Source: Streptomyces lavendofoliae
GTDB lineage: Bacteria > Actinomycetota > Actinomycetes > Streptomycetales > Streptomycetaceae
DNA length: 64,000 bases
Assembly: GCF_014649735.1 (NCBI RefSeq)
Contig: NZ_BMTP01000001.1
Location: 558,001 to 622,000 of the forward strand
Direction: 5' to 3'
Of the stretch, positions 25,713 through 36,526 are shown piece by piece. The notes under the pieces are model-generated. The model made no database searches, was not told where the DNA came from, and saw only the letters and a list, made by a program, of their open reading frames with translations. Each line of letters starts with the position of its first letter. Position 1 is the stretch's first letter. The position numbers and the translations under genes are program-made.

Positions 25713-27085
25713 CGCGCGCAGTGCTCCACGAACCGCCGCGCCACCTCCGGCACGCCCGCCCAGTGCGTGTGCACGTAACTCGCGTGCACACCGCCCTGCA
25801 CGAAGCCCTCCACCCGCCCCCGGGCTCTCGACTCCGCTCCAGCGGGGGGCACCCCCACGTCCGGCTGCCGCAGCCCCCACGCGGGCGCCCCGCCCGCGCC
25901 CGGTTCGATCACCGTGCGGTGGAACTCGTGCCCCCGCATCCGCGCCCCCGCCGCAGCCAGCGGACTGGCGCTCACGGCCACCGCGTCCCGGTAGCCCAGC
26001 GTCAGCCGCTGCGACATACGGGCGTCCGCGTCCAGGACACCGCACATCGGCTGCCCGTCCAGCGACCGCGCCAGGTACAGCAGCCCGGCGCACTCGGCGG
26101 CGACCGGCGCCCCCGACGCCGCCAGCTCCGCGACCGCCTTCCGCAGCCGGGCGTTGGCCGACAGCTCGGCCCCGTACACCTCCGGGAAGCCCCCGCCGAT
26201 CACCAGCCCGCGGGTCCCCTCCGGCAACTCCTCGTCCCGCAGCGGGTCGAACGCCACCACCTCCGCGCCCGCCGCCGTCAGCAGCTCCGCGTGCTCGGCG
26301 TACGAGAAGGTGAACGCGGCGCCCCCGGCGACCGCCACCACCGGCCGCCCGGCGACCGGCACCAGGGCCGGTTCCCAGGGCGCGTCCGGCAACGGCGGCG
26401 CCGAGCGCGCCAACGCCAGCAGCGCGTCCAGGTCGCATCCGGCCCGCACCTGCTCCGCCTGCGCCGCCACCGCCTCCACGGCCGCCGCCTGCCGCTCGGC
26501 GACCGGCACCAGGCCCAGGTGCCGGGACGGCGTCGCCACCGCCGGCGCCCGCCGCAGCACGCCCAGCACGGGCACGCCCGACTCGCCCAGCGCCTCCCGC
26601 AGCAGGTGCTCGTGCCGGTCGGTGGCCACCTTGTTGAGGATCACCCCGCCGATCCGCACCTCCGGGTCCCACGAGGCGAACCCGTGGACCAGCGCGGCCA
26701 CCGACCGGGACTGCGACGAGGCGTCCACCACCAGCACCACGGGCGCCTTCAGCAGCTTGGACACCTGCGCCGTGGACGCCAGCTCGCCCTGGTCGGCGGC
26801 ACCGTCGTACAGCCCCATCACGCCCTCGACGACCGCCAGGTCGCAGCCGCGCGAGCCGTGCGCGAAGAGCGGCGCGACCAGACCCGTACCGCACATGTAG
26901 GAGTCGAGGTTGCGGCCCGGGCGGCCGGTGGCGAGCGCGTGGTAGCCCGGGTCGATGTAGTCGGGCCCCACCTTGTGCGGGGACACCGCGAGACCACGGC
27001 CGGCGAACGCGGCCATCAGGCCGGTCGCCACCGTGGTCTTGCCCGCGCCCGACGACGGCGCGGCGATGACGAGACGTGCTACCAC
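25709..27085 (-). CDS. cobB: Cobyrinic / hydrogenobyrinic acid a,c-diamide synthase
   Basis: This is a 458-residue ATP- and glutamine-dependent amidotransferase. The N-terminal P-loop APSSGAGKTT (residues 8-17) starts the DTBS-like ATP domain. The C-terminal triad-type GATase domain has its Cys in AAECAGLLYLAR and its His in the HASYVHTHW region. It amidates the a and c side chains of the corrin ring. The GTG start at 27085 overlaps the end of cobO by seven bases. The C-terminal part contains a short Ala/Arg-rich insertion. Confidence 0.93.
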   Translation of the reverse strand: MVARLVIAAPSSGAGKTTVATGLMAAFAGRGLAVSPHKVGPDYIDPGYHALATGRPGRNLDSYMCGTGLVAPLFAHGSRGCDLAVVEGVMGLYDGAADQGELASTAQVSKLLKAPVVLVVDASSQSRSVAALVHGFASWDPEVRIGGVILNKVATDRHEHLLREALGESGVPVLGVLRRAPAVATPSRHLGLVPVAERQAAAVEAVAAQAEQVRAGCDLDALLALARSAPPLPDAPWEPALVPVAGRPVVAVAGGAAFTFSYAEHAELLTAAGAEVVAFDPLRDEELPEGTRGLVIGGGFPEVYGAELSANARLRKAVAELAASGAPVAAECAGLLYLARSLDGQPMCGVLDADARMSQRLTLGYRDAVAVSASPLAAAGARMRGHEFHRTVIEPGAGGAPAWGLRQPDVGVPPAGAESRARGRVEGFVQGGVHASYVHTHWAGVPEVARRFVEHCAR

Positions 27086-27687
27086 TCGATGCCCCGCTGG
27101 CCCTTCTGCCCCGCGTCCATCGGGTGCTTGACCTTCGACATGTCGGTGACCAGGTCGGCGAACTCGCACAGCTCGGCCGGCGCGTTCCGGCCGGTGATCA
27201 CCACGTGCTGCCTGCCGGGCCGGTTCCGCAGCACCTCGACGACCTCGGCGGTGTCGATCCACCCCCAGTGCAGCAGGTACGCGAACTCGTCGAGGACGTA
27301 GAACGTGTACCGCTCCTCGGCGAGGTCGCGCTTGACCTGCTCCCACCCCTCGCGGGCCTTGTCCTCGTGCGACTGCTCGCCCTCGGCGACCTCGCGCTGG
27401 ATCCAGGACCAGCCCTCACCCATCTTGTGCCAGGTGACGGTCCCGCCCTTGCCGGTCTCGCCGAGCGCCTTGAGGGCGTTCTCCTCGCCGACCTTCCACT
27501 TGGCGGACTTGACGAACTGGAACACCCCGATCGGCCAGCCCTGGTTCCAGGCGCGCAGCGCCATCCCGAAGGCGGCGGTCGACTTCCCCTTGCCCACGCC
27601 CGTGTGCACCATCACCAGCGCGCGGTTGCGGCGCTGACGGGTGGTGAGTCCGTCGTCCGGTACGACGGTCGGCTGTCCCTGCGGCAT
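27079..27687 (-). CDS. cobO: Cob(I)alamin adenosyltransferase (CobA/CobO type)
   Basis: This 202-residue P-loop enzyme transfers the adenosyl group of ATP to the corrinoid cobalt. The family-specific P-loop TGVGKGKST is at residues 29-37, and the FYVLDEFAYLLHWGW and VVITGRNAP segments are typical. The ATG overlaps the stop of the cobaltochelatase gene in a TGATG junction. The size is normal for CobO. Confidence 0.95.
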   Translation of the reverse strand: MPQGQPTVVPDDGLTTRQRRNRALVMVHTGVGKGKSTAAFGMALRAWNQGWPIGVFQFVKSAKWKVGEENALKALGETGKGGTVTWHKMGEGWSWIQREVAEGEQSHEDKAREGWEQVKRDLAEERYTFYVLDEFAYLLHWGWIDTAEVVEVLRNRPGRQHVVITGRNAPAELCEFADLVTDMSKVKHPMDAGQKGQRGIEW

Positions 27688-29726
27688 CAAGCGGCCCTTC
27701 CGGTAGTTGCTCTGACATCCCTGACGAGACCCGCGATGGCGTCCGCCCGCAGTTCGTCCAGTGTGACGGCGGTGCCGCCGAGGCGGCCGGCCAGTTCGGC
27801 GGCCATTCCCAGCCGTACCGGCCCGGTCTCGCAGTCCACGACCACCGACGCGGTGCCCTCCGCCGCGTGCAGCCCGGCCGCGCGCGCGGCCAGCGGCACG
27901 GGCTCCGGCCCGCCGGTCGCCCGGCCGTCCGTGACGACCACCAGCAGGGGGCGGCGCGCCGGATCGCGCAGCCGCTCCACCCGCAGCACGTCGTGCGCCT
28001 TCAGCAGCCCGGCCGCCAGCGGGGTGCGCCCCCCGGTCGGCAGCTGCTCCAGGCGGGCGGCGGCGGCGTCGACGGACGACGTGGGGGGCAGCGCCAGGTC
28101 GGCCGACGAGCCCCGGAAGGTCACCAGCCCCACCTTGTCGCGCCGCTGGTAGGCGTCCAGCAGCAGGGACAGCACGGCACCCTTCACCGCGCCCATCCGC
28201 TGCCGGGCCGCCATCGACCCGGACGCGTCCACCACGAAGAGCACCAGGTTCCCCTCCCGCCCCTCGCGCGTCGCCTGCCGCAGGTCGTCCCGCCGTACCA
28301 CCAGCCCCGGCCCCGACCGGCCGCGCGCCCTCTGGTGCGGGGCCGCCGCCTGAACGGTCGCCGCCAGGTGCAGCTTGGTCAGCGTTCCGCGCGGCCGGCG
28401 CGCCCCGGTCGTCCTGCCGTGCTCGGTACGCGCCCGGGAGCGCCGCCCCGCCGCGCCCTCGCCCAGGCCCGGCACGCTCAGCACCTTCGTGCGGAACGGC
28501 TCGGCGGCCCGGACGGGGGCCTGCTCGGCGCCCCCGCCGCGCGCGGGCGCCGGGGCGGGTGCCTCGCCGGGCGCGTCCCCGGGTGCCTCGCCGGGCGCGT
28601 CCCCGGGCGCGGCGGCACCATCCGGCTCCCCGCCCTGCGGGGGCACGCCGCCACCTCCGCCGGGGCCGCCACCGGGGCCGTCCGGGCCGGGGTCGGGGTC
28701 GTCGTCCCCGCCCCCGAACTCCTCCAGCGTCTCGTCCAGCTTGTCCTCGTCGAGCCCCGGCGCGTCGAAGGGGTTGCGCCTGCGCCGGTGCGGCAGCGCG
28801 AGCAGCGCCGCCTGCCGTACGTCGTCCGAGGTCACGTCCGTACGCCCGGCCCACGCGGCCAGCGCCGTCGCCGTCCGCGCCATCACGATGTCGGCGCGCA
28901 TGCCGTCCACCTCGAAGGCCGCGCACGTCGCCGCGATCTGCCGCAGCGCCGCGTCCCCCAGCGTCACCGAGGGCAGCAGCGTCCGCGCGGCCACGATCCG
29001 CTCCCGCAGCACGGCCTCCTCGCCGGCCCAGCGCGCCGCGAAGGCGGCCGGGTTGTCGTCGTACGCCAGGCGCCGCCGCACCACCTCGACCCGCTGTCCG
29101 GGCTCCCGCGAGGCGGCGACCTCCACGGTCAGCCCGAACCGGTCCAGCAGCTGCGGCCGCAGCTCGCCCTCCTCCGGGTTCATCGTCCCGACCAGCAGGA
29201 ACCGCGCGGCGTGGCGTACGGAGACGCCCTCCCGCTCCACGTACGAGGCGCCCATGGCGGCAGCGTCCAGCAGCAGGTCCACCAGGTGGTCGTGGAGAAG
29301 GTTCACCTCGTCGACGTACAGCACGCCCCGGTGGGCGTCCGCCAGCAGTCCCGGCTCGAACGCCTTGACGCCGTCCGCGAGCGCCCGCTCGATGTCGAGG
29401 GCGCCCACGAGCCGGTCCTCGGACGCGCCGACGGGCAGCTCCACCATGCGGGCCGGCCGGTGCACGGCCCCGGCGCCGGTGTGCGGGCCGTCCGGGCAGC
29501 CGGGGTCCGGGGAGCCGGGCGCGCAGGAGAAGCGGCAGCCCGCGACGACGTCGACGTCCGGCATCAGGGCGGCCAGGGCGCGGACGGCGGTCGACTTGGC
29601 GGTGCCCTTCTCACCGCGTACCAGGACACCGCCGACGGCCGGGGACACCGCGTTCAGCAGCAGCCCGAGCCGCAGGTCCTCCTGCCCGACGATCGCGGTG
29701 AAGGGGTAGTGGGGTGCGTTGCTCAT
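27687..29726 (-). CDS. Putative cobaltochelatase, fused ChlI-ChlD type AAA+/VWA subunit
   Basis: This 679-residue protein joins an AAA+ ATPase (Walker [10 protein letters not shown] at residues 38-46; Walker B in [11 protein letters not shown]) to a C-terminal von Willebrand A domain. The MIDAS motif DASGS starts at Asp500. An acidic, Gly/Pro-rich linker of about 80 residues lies between, as in ChlD/BchD proteins. In the cobalamin operon it most likely works with a CobN-type subunit to insert cobalt. No CobN gene is in the window. ATG 29726 overlaps the cobQ stop (ATGA), with GGAG upstream. Confidence 0.88.
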   Translation of the reverse strand: MSNAPHYPFTAIVGQEDLRLGLLLNAVSPAVGGVLVRGEKGTAKSTAVRALAALMPDVDVVAGCRFSCAPGSPDPGCPDGPHTGAGAVHRPARMVELPVGASEDRLVGALDIERALADGVKAFEPGLLADAHRGVLYVDEVNLLHDHLVDLLLDAAAMGASYVEREGVSVRHAARFLLVGTMNPEEGELRPQLLDRFGLTVEVAASREPGQRVEVVRRRLAYDDNPAAFAARWAGEEAVLRERIVAARTLLPSVTLGDAALRQIAATCAAFEVDGMRADIVMARTATALAAWAGRTDVTSDDVRQAALLALPHRRRRNPFDAPGLDEDKLDETLEEFGGGDDDPDPGPDGPGGGPGGGGGVPPQGGEPDGAAAPGDAPGEAPGDAPGEAPAPAPARGGGAEQAPVRAAEPFRTKVLSVPGLGEGAAGRRSRARTEHGRTTGARRPRGTLTKLHLAATVQAAAPHQRARGRSGPGLVVRRDDLRQATREGREGNLVLFVVDASGSMAARQRMGAVKGAVLSLLLDAYQRRDKVGLVTFRGSSADLALPPTSSVDAAAARLEQLPTGGRTPLAAGLLKAHDVLRVERLRDPARRPLLVVVTDGRATGGPEPVPLAARAAGLHAAEGTASVVVDCETGPVRLGMAAELAGRLGGTAVTLDELRADAIAGLVRDVRATTGRAA

Positions 29727-31237
29727 GAAGGTGCTCCGGGTGCGATGAAGGGAAGTCCGGTGGGCGGGCCCTGCTCGATGAGCTTCCAGAGGGCGTCCGT
29801 GTCCGCGTGTTCCTCGATCAGGTCGCCGAGCCGGTCCAGCTGCTCCTCGCGCAGCGCCCCGAACGACGTGTCGGGCGCCGGGACGAACCGTCTGCCGGCC
29901 GCCCGCGCCACCTCGGTGAGGAACGCCCGGCGGAAGCCGTCGCTCTCCAGCGAGCCGTGCCAGTGGGTGCCCCACACGGCCCCGACGCGGCAGCCGTCCA
30001 GGAACGGTTCCCCGCCCCTTACGTCCGCGACGCCGTGGTGGATCTCGTACCCCTCGACCCGCTCGCCGAGGGCCTCGCCCACCGGCCGCGCGAGGGTCTT
30101 GGCGGGCGCGAACCGCACCCGTACCGGCAGCAGGCCGAGGCCCGCCACCTCACCGGCCCGGGACTCGACCTCGTCGTCGATGTGCTCGCCCAGCGCCTGG
30201 AAACCGCCGCAGACGCCCAGCACCGGGCGGCCCTCGGCGGCCCGCCGGACGATCGCGTCCGCGAGGCCCCGCTCGCGCAGCCACGCCAGCGCCCTCACCG
30301 TCCCCCGGGTGCCGGGCACCACGACCAGGTCCGCGTCGGCGAGCTCCTCGGGACGGTCCACGAACCGGACGACCACGCCCGGCTCGGCGGCCAGCGCGTC
30401 GACGTCGGTGAAGTTCGACATCAGCGGTACGGCGCAGACGGCGACCCGCAGCACGTCCTCGCCGACCGGCGGCGCCACGACCGACTCGCGGACGGCCCCG
30501 CGCAGGGACACCCTGAGCCCGTCCTCCTCGTCGATGCCGAGGCCGTGCGCGTACGGCAGGACACCGAACGTCCGGCGCCCCGTCAGGTCCAGCAGCATGT
30601 CCAGGCCCGGCTCCAGCAGGGTCACATCGCCCCGGAACTTGTTCACCAGGTAGCCCGCGACCAGCTCCTGGTCCTCGGGCGCCAGCAGCGCCGTCGTCCC
30701 GAAGAACTGCGCGAACACCCCGCCCCGGTCGATGTCGCCGACCACGACCACCGGGAAACGCGCGGCCCTCGCGATGCCCATGTTGACGATGTCGTTGCGC
30801 CGCAGGTTGATCTCGGCCGGGCTGCCGGCGCCCTCGCAGATGACCGCGTCGTACGTGCTCCGCAGCTCCTGAAGGCACTCCACGACCGTGCCGAGCAGGG
30901 CCTGCTGCCGGCCGCCGTGGTAGCCGCGCGCGCTCAGCTCGCCGACCGGCTTGCCCATCAGCACGACCTGGCTGGAGCGGTCGCTGCCCGGCTTGAGCAG
31001 CACCGGGTTCATCAGCGCCGTCGGCTCGACGCGTGCCGCCTGCGCCTGCATGGCCTGGGCGCGCCCGATCTCCGCGCCCTCACGGGTGACGAACGAGTTG
31101 AGGGACATGTTCTGCCCCTTGAACGGCGCGACCTTCACGCCCTGCCGCACCAGCCAGCGGCAGATGCCTGCCGTGACGACGCTCTTGCCCGCGTCGGACG
31201 TGGTGCCCGCGACGAGCAGCCCCCCACCCTTGCTCAT
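29723..31237 (-). CDS. cobQ: Cobyric acid synthase
   Basis: This 504-residue glutamine-dependent amidotransferase amidates the b, d, e and g side chains of the corrin ring. The N-terminal ATP-binding loop GTTSDAGKS is at residues 11-19. The GATase domain has its Cys343 in [10 protein letters not shown] and the late HWHGSLE histidine region. GGAGG precedes the ATG, which overlaps the cobD stop (ATGA). It is the second gene of the riboswitch-controlled operon. Confidence 0.95.
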   Translation of the reverse strand: MSKGGGLLVAGTTSDAGKSVVTAGICRWLVRQGVKVAPFKGQNMSLNSFVTREGAEIGRAQAMQAQAARVEPTALMNPVLLKPGSDRSSQVVLMGKPVGELSARGYHGGRQQALLGTVVECLQELRSTYDAVICEGAGSPAEINLRRNDIVNMGIARAARFPVVVVGDIDRGGVFAQFFGTTALLAPEDQELVAGYLVNKFRGDVTLLEPGLDMLLDLTGRRTFGVLPYAHGLGIDEEDGLRVSLRGAVRESVVAPPVGEDVLRVAVCAVPLMSNFTDVDALAAEPGVVVRFVDRPEELADADLVVVPGTRGTVRALAWLRERGLADAIVRRAAEGRPVLGVCGGFQALGEHIDDEVESRAGEVAGLGLLPVRVRFAPAKTLARPVGEALGERVEGYEIHHGVADVRGGEPFLDGCRVGAVWGTHWHGSLESDGFRRAFLTEVARAAGRRFVPAPDTSFGALREEQLDRLGDLIEEHADTDALWKLIEQGPPTGLPFIAPGAPS

Positions 31238-32184
31238 GTACGCCTCCGCTCGATCGCCCCGTACGCCAGCCGCCCGCCCACGCACACCGCGAGGGCCAGC
31301 GCGCTCACCCGGCGCGACAACCGCACCGCCCGTTCGATGTCCGGCACCTCCACGGCCCGGCCCGCCCCGTTGAGCACGGGCCGGTGCTCGACGCGGCCAC
31401 CGTACGAGAGCGTCCCGCCCAGCCGTACGCCCAGCGCGCCCGCGAAGGACGCCTCGACCGGACCCGCGTTCGGGCTCGGGTGCTTCGCCGCGTCCGCCCG
31501 CCAGGCCCGTACCGCACCGCGCGGGTCGCCGCCCGCGACCGCCGCGAGGGCGGCCGTCAGGCGGGCGCCGGGCCAGCCGGCCACGTCGTCCAGGCGGGCC
31601 GAGGCCCACCCGAAGCGGCGGAACCTCGGCGACTTGTGCCCGACCATCGCGTCCAGGGTGTTCACCGCCCGGAAGGCCACCAGCCCCGGTACGCCGCCGA
31701 CCGCGCCCCACACGAGGGCGCCGACCACGGCGTCGGAGGTGTTCTCGGCGACCGACTCGACGACCGCGCGGGCGATGCCGGGCCCGTCCAGGGCCTGCGG
31801 GTCGCGCCCGCACAGGTGCGGCAGCCGCTCCCGCGCGACGTCCAGGTCGCCCGCGGCCAGCGCGCCGCCGACGGCGCGGGCCTCGCGGCCCAGCGACGTG
31901 CCGCCGACGACGGCCCAGACGGAGACGGCGGTCAGTGCCACGGGGAGGAGGCCCCGGTTCCGTACCGCCCCGGTGACGAGCGCGGCAGCCCCGGCCGCGC
32001 CCCCGGCGCACACCACGGCGTGCAGCGCGCCCCAGGCGCGGTCGTCGCGCCACAACAGGCCCTCGACCGCGCCGGCGGCGCGCCCGAACGCGGCGACGGG
32101 ATGCCCGCGGCGGGGGTCGGCGAGGAGCAGATCGGCGGCCAGCCCTGCGGCGGCGCCGTACGCGAAAGCATGGTCGCTGCGCAT
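31234..32184 (-). CDS. cobD: Adenosylcobinamide-phosphate synthase (CobD/CbiB)
   Basis: This 316-residue membrane protein joins the aminopropanol arm to cobyric acid. CbiB family motifs [17 protein letters not shown] and [18 protein letters not shown] are clear, with several hydrophobic segments. ATG 32184 gives the typical [20 protein letters not shown] start. ATG 32217 would add 11 residues and cannot be excluded. It is the first gene behind the cobalamin riboswitch. Confidence 0.93.
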   Translation of the reverse strand: MRSDHAFAYGAAAGLAADLLLADPRRGHPVAAFGRAAGAVEGLLWRDDRAWGALHAVVCAGGAAGAAALVTGAVRNRGLLPVALTAVSVWAVVGGTSLGREARAVGGALAAGDLDVARERLPHLCGRDPQALDGPGIARAVVESVAENTSDAVVGALVWGAVGGVPGLVAFRAVNTLDAMVGHKSPRFRRFGWASARLDDVAGWPGARLTAALAAVAGGDPRGAVRAWRADAAKHPSPNAGPVEASFAGALGVRLGGTLSYGGRVEHRPVLNGAGRAVEVPDIERAVRLSRRVSALALAVCVGGRLAYGAIERRRT

Positions 32185-32284
32185 CGGGTCAGTCCGCCGA
32201 TACGCCTCGCCGGGCATGGGGACGGAGATGTCTGTAGGGGTGGCCGCGCATGGGCGATGTCCTCACTCAGGGTCCGCGCCCTGG

Positions 32285-32475
32285 CTCGACGTGTCCGGCG
32301 ACGAGAGTTCCTGACTCATCCGGCCCTCCTGTTCGGTGGGCCGGACTCACAGTGGCGGGACCGCGCCGGATTCGCACCGGCTTCCTCTCCTGCCGCCGTA
32401 ATGGCCCCGGCAGTCCACCACGCCCCGCGAACGCCCGTCAACTCGCCGTTGACCTGCGACGGGAGGTGTGCCGAG
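32285..32475 (-). ncRNA. Cobalamin (B12) riboswitch
   Basis: Reading leftward, the conserved elements occur in the right order. These are the GAAGCCGGTGCGAATCCGGC hairpin region (about 32364-32386), the GCCACTG box (32350-32356), and the B12 box AGTCAGGAACTCTC (about 32303-32316) near the 3' end. It lies about 100 bases upstream of cobD. High adenosylcobalamin should fold it so that expression of the whole cob operon is reduced. Outer borders are estimates. Confidence 0.92.
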
Positions 32476-32555
32476 GCACACACCGGCGCGTGGGCACGTA
32501 CGACGGCGCCCCCGGAACGACGAACCGTTCCGGGGGCGCCGAGAGCCGGTCCCGA

Positions 32556-32777
32556 TCAGGTGACGATCAGGAAGATCCCGTAGGCCACGGCCGCCGCGCA
32601 CAGCGCGAAGGCCGCGTACGCGCCGGTGCGGGCCACGACGGCCGAGCCGCCGTTCGCCGCCGCCTGCTCCTGGCGGGAGAGGCCGACGATGCCGAGGGTG
32701 AAGAGGCCCACCAGTGCGACGGTGGCCAGGAGGCTGACCCCGAAGACGGAGCCGAGAGCTGCCCAGTCGATCTTCAT
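32556..32777 (-). CDS. Small two-helix membrane protein downstream of the phosphate transporter
   Basis: This 73-residue protein has two predicted membrane helices (residues about 8-33 and 50-72) joined by a short polar loop (SRQEQAAANGG). It starts 12 bases after the pit gene and is presumably co-transcribed. From memory, an equivalent small gene accompanies pitH2 in other Streptomyces. The role is unknown. Assisting the transporter is a guess from position. Confidence 0.8.
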   Translation of the reverse strand: MKIDWAALGSVFGVSLLATVALVGLFTLGIVGLSRQEQAAANGGSAVVARTGAYAAFALCAAAVAYGIFLIVT

Positions 32778-32789
32778 GCTGTTCTGTCC

Positions 32790-34055
<1,266 letters not shown>

Positions 34056-34087
34056 TTACCCAGGCAATCGTTCGACGTCAGTGGCAT

Positions 34088-34124
34088 GGTGAACGTAGGC
34101 AACCTGAGTGAACGGAAGGTGAAC
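34088..34124 (-). promoter_or_regulatory. PHO box (PhoP direct-repeat units) upstream of pit
   Basis: On the leftward strand GTTCACC (34118-34124), GTTCACT (34107-34113) and GTTCACC (34088-34094) occur. The first two are spaced exactly 11 bases, the known period of PhoP direct-repeat units in Streptomyces. They lie 33-69 bases upstream of the transporter start codon. Confidence 0.75.
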
Positions 34125-34290
34125 TGGGTCGGGCGTCATGGTGACCCCCACCGATGCCGACCGGTTCCGCTTCCGGTCGCCGGGTGGGCCCCGGGGGCCG
34201 TGGGCCCGGCGATCCGGGCGTTTCGGGCCTTCGGTGAAGGTTCTCCGGCCGGCGCCCCGCCCGGCGGAAGAGATCCTGGTCACCCCGCCG

Positions 34291-34402
34291 CCCCGCCGGT
34301 CATCTCCCGGCCACGGGCCCGCCGCGCCCCTGCCGGTCCGCCGCGCCGCGGACACGCGCGCCGGACGGCCCCGCCGGTCTTCCCCCGGCCACGGGCCCGC
34401 CC
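34291..34402 (+). repeat. 33-bp direct repeat, period 78
   Basis: A segment from 34291 to 34323 (core CCACGGGCCCGCC) recurs 78 bases later (34369-34402) with two mismatches. It is non-coding and its function is unknown. Confidence 0.65.
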
Positions 34403-34442
34403 GGATGCCCGGGACCGCCGGGACGGTGCTCCCGGCTGCTGA

Positions 34443-34448
34443 CAGGAT
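34443..34448 (+). promoter_or_regulatory. -10 box of a leaderless transcript
   Basis: CAGGAT lies seven bases before the aldolase ATG, the same spacing as the TAGAGT box at 16597. There is no Shine-Dalgarno. The -35 is not convincing. Confidence 0.4.
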
Positions 34449-34455
34449 CGGGCGC

Positions 34456-35106
34456 ATGACACAGGACGCGATCGAGCAGGCGTGGGACGCGGTGGTCGGC
34501 ACCGCCCGCAGGACAGTCACGGACGGACTGGTCGTCGGCACCTCAGGAAACGTTTCCGCACGGGTGGGCGACCTCGTCCTCGTCACGCCCAGCGGCGTGC
34601 CCTACGACCGCCTCACCCCCGCCGACCTCGTGGCCGTCGACCTCGACGGCACCCGGATACGGGGCCGGCTCGCCCCCACCAGCGAGCTGCCCATGCACTT
34701 GGAGATCTACCGCCGCACCACGGCCCGCGCCGTGGTCCACACCCACGCCGTGCACGCCACCGCCGTCTCGGCCCTCGTCACCGAGCTCCCCCTGATCCAC
34801 TACATGGCCGCGGCCCTCGGCGGCCCGGTGCGCGTCGCCCCGTACGCCCTGTACGGCACCGAGGAGCTGGCCGCGCACGTGCTGCGCGCCCTCGACGGCC
34901 GCACCGGCTGCCTGCTGCGCAACCACGGCACCGTCACCTACGGCGACGATCTGGACCAGGCGTACGACCGCACGGCCCAACTGGAGTGGATGTGCCGCGT
35001 GTGGCTCACCGCGAGCTCCGTGCCCGGCCTGGCCCCCAGCCTGCTGTCGGCCGCCGAACTGGACGAGGTCGCGGAGAAGTTCCGCGGCTACGGCCGGCCC
35101 CGCTGA
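34456..35106 (+). CDS. Class II aldolase / adducin family protein (fuculose-phosphate aldolase-like)
   Basis: This 216-residue zinc-dependent class II aldolase fold protein has SGNVSARV (phosphate-binding loop), ELPMHLEIYRRT with the catalytic Glu, and HTHAVH zinc histidines. A further His is in LLRNHGTVTYG. It is similar in size to L-fuculose-1-phosphate aldolase and methylthioribulose-1-phosphate dehydratase, so the substrate is open. ATG 34456 is preceded by CAGGAT seven bases away, a -10 box compatible with a leaderless transcript. Confidence 0.85.
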   Translation: MTQDAIEQAWDAVVGTARRTVTDGLVVGTSGNVSARVGDLVLVTPSGVPYDRLTPADLVAVDLDGTRIRGRLAPTSELPMHLEIYRRTTARAVVHTHAVHATAVSALVTELPLIHYMAAALGGPVRVAPYALYGTEELAAHVLRALDGRTGCLLRNHGTVTYGDDLDQAYDRTAQLEWMCRVWLTASSVPGLAPSLLSAAELDEVAEKFRGYGRPR

Positions 35107-35217
35107 CCGGGCGGCCCCGCCCCCCGCGCCGGGCGCCGCGCCCACCGCCGCGTCCGGCGCCACGCCGGGGAACGCCGCCCACTGGCATCCGCCCCCACCG
35201 GTGCCGACACTGGAACG

Positions 35218-36345
35218 ATGCGCCCGGCTACAGCGACGGCAGCGGCCGTCACCACCCTGATCGGCGCCGGCGCGGCCACGGTCGCGGCCGGCCGGTACGC
35301 CAGCAGCGCCGCGCTCAAGGTGCCGCCCGGCCGGCCCCTGCCCGGCGAGCCCCGGCTCACCGTGCACGCCACCGCGGCGGGCCAGGTCGCCCTGACACGG
35401 TGCCTCGCCTCCCGGCGCCCCGGCACCTACGGCCTGTCGGGCCCCGGTGTCCACGCCGTCGTCGGCCCCGTCCTGGACGACGTGCCGCACAGCGCCGACA
35501 CCGTCGTACGCCGCCTCGAACGCGTCGTCGTCGGCCGGCTGGAGGTCGGCGGCCACGTCGGGCTCACCCCGCAGCTCCACACCGGCACCCCCTCCGACGC
35601 CCTGGGCCTCGCCCACGAGGACGTGGAGATGCCGGGCGAACTCGGCCCCCTGCCCGCCTGGTTCGTTCCCGCGGCCCGGTCCACCTGGGTCATCGCCGTC
35701 CACGGCCTCGGCACCACCCGCGAGCACCCCATGAACCTCATGGGCTTCCTGAACCGGATGCGCCTCCCCGTCCTCGCCCTCGCCTACCGCGGCGACCCCG
35801 GAGCGCCCCGCCCCGCCGGCGGCCTCGGCCACCTCGGCGACTCCGAGTGGCGCGACCTCGACGCCGCGATCCGCCACGCCGTGCGGCACGGCGCCGAACG
35901 GGTCGTCCTCCTCGGCTGGTCCACCGGCGCCTCCATGGCCCTGCACGCCGCCGCCGGCTGCGGCCTGCGCGACCGGATCAGCGGCCTCGTCCTCGACTCC
36001 CCGGTCCTGGACTGGGAGGCCACGCTGCGGGCCCTGGCCACCGCCCGCCGCGTCCCCGCCCCGTTGCTCCCGCTGGCCGTCCGCGCCGCCCAGGGCAGCA
36101 CCGGCGTGCACGGCGACCGGCTCGCCGAAGCGGCCGACCCGGACGGCCTCCGCGTGCCGACCCTGGTCTTCCACGGCCCCGACGACCACCTCGCCCCCTG
36201 GCGGACCTCCCGCGAGCTCGCCTCCCGCCGCGCCGACCTGGTCACCCTCCACACCGTCCGCGACGCCTCCCACGCCGCCATGTGGAACGCCGACCCGCAC
36301 CGCTACGAGGAGGCGCTGCGCCGCTTCCTCACCTCCCTGATCTGA
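35218..36345 (+). CDS. Alpha/beta hydrolase (membrane-anchored or exported)
   Basis: This is a 375-residue hydrolase. The N-terminal hydrophobic stretch (about residues 8-26) could be a signal anchor. The alpha/beta domain starts near residue 155 (TWVIAVHGLGTTREHP, oxyanion hole). The nucleophile Ser235 is in GWSTG, the acid is in FHGPDDHLAP and the His is in DASHAAMW. The roughly 110 residues in between are unlike known domains. The substrate is unknown. Confidence 0.85.
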   Translation: MRPATATAAAVTTLIGAGAATVAAGRYASSAALKVPPGRPLPGEPRLTVHATAAGQVALTRCLASRRPGTYGLSGPGVHAVVGPVLDDVPHSADTVVRRLERVVVGRLEVGGHVGLTPQLHTGTPSDALGLAHEDVEMPGELGPLPAWFVPAARSTWVIAVHGLGTTREHPMNLMGFLNRMRLPVLALAYRGDPGAPRPAGGLGHLGDSEWRDLDAAIRHAVRHGAERVVLLGWSTGASMALHAAAGCGLRDRISGLVLDSPVLDWEATLRALATARRVPAPLLPLAVRAAQGSTGVHGDRLAEAADPDGLRVPTLVFHGPDDHLAPWRTSRELASRRADLVTLHTVRDASHAAMWNADPHRYEEALRRFLTSLI

Positions 36346-36526
36346 CCCCCGCCCCACCCGGGACCCCTGCCCGCCGGGGACCCCTCAACCGAGGCCCCGC
36401 TCGCGACCCCGCCCGGTCTCCGCACGGCACCCGCGAACGGCGGGTGAACGGGTCCCGCCCGGGGTGCGAACCCGGCGAATCGGATTCCGTTTGGGCTTTC
36501 GGGGCGTCAGCGGGAAGACTGCCCTT

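Larger units (their letters stand above)
34139..34455. other. Intergenic region between pit and the aldolase gene
   Basis: No gene is supported. It contains a 33-bp imperfect direct repeat (listed separately) and, at its right end, a leaderless-type -10 box. The open frame running through it from 34138 lacks a ribosome site and is Arg/Pro-rich, so it is not counted as coding. Confidence 0.5.

Noticed and set aside
25293..26894. Possible frameshifted long protein over cobB and the CobE-like gene
   Set aside because: The real proteins are intact in their own frames and meet at an ATGA junction. The long frame upstream of 25712 is Arg/Gly-rich shadow sequence.
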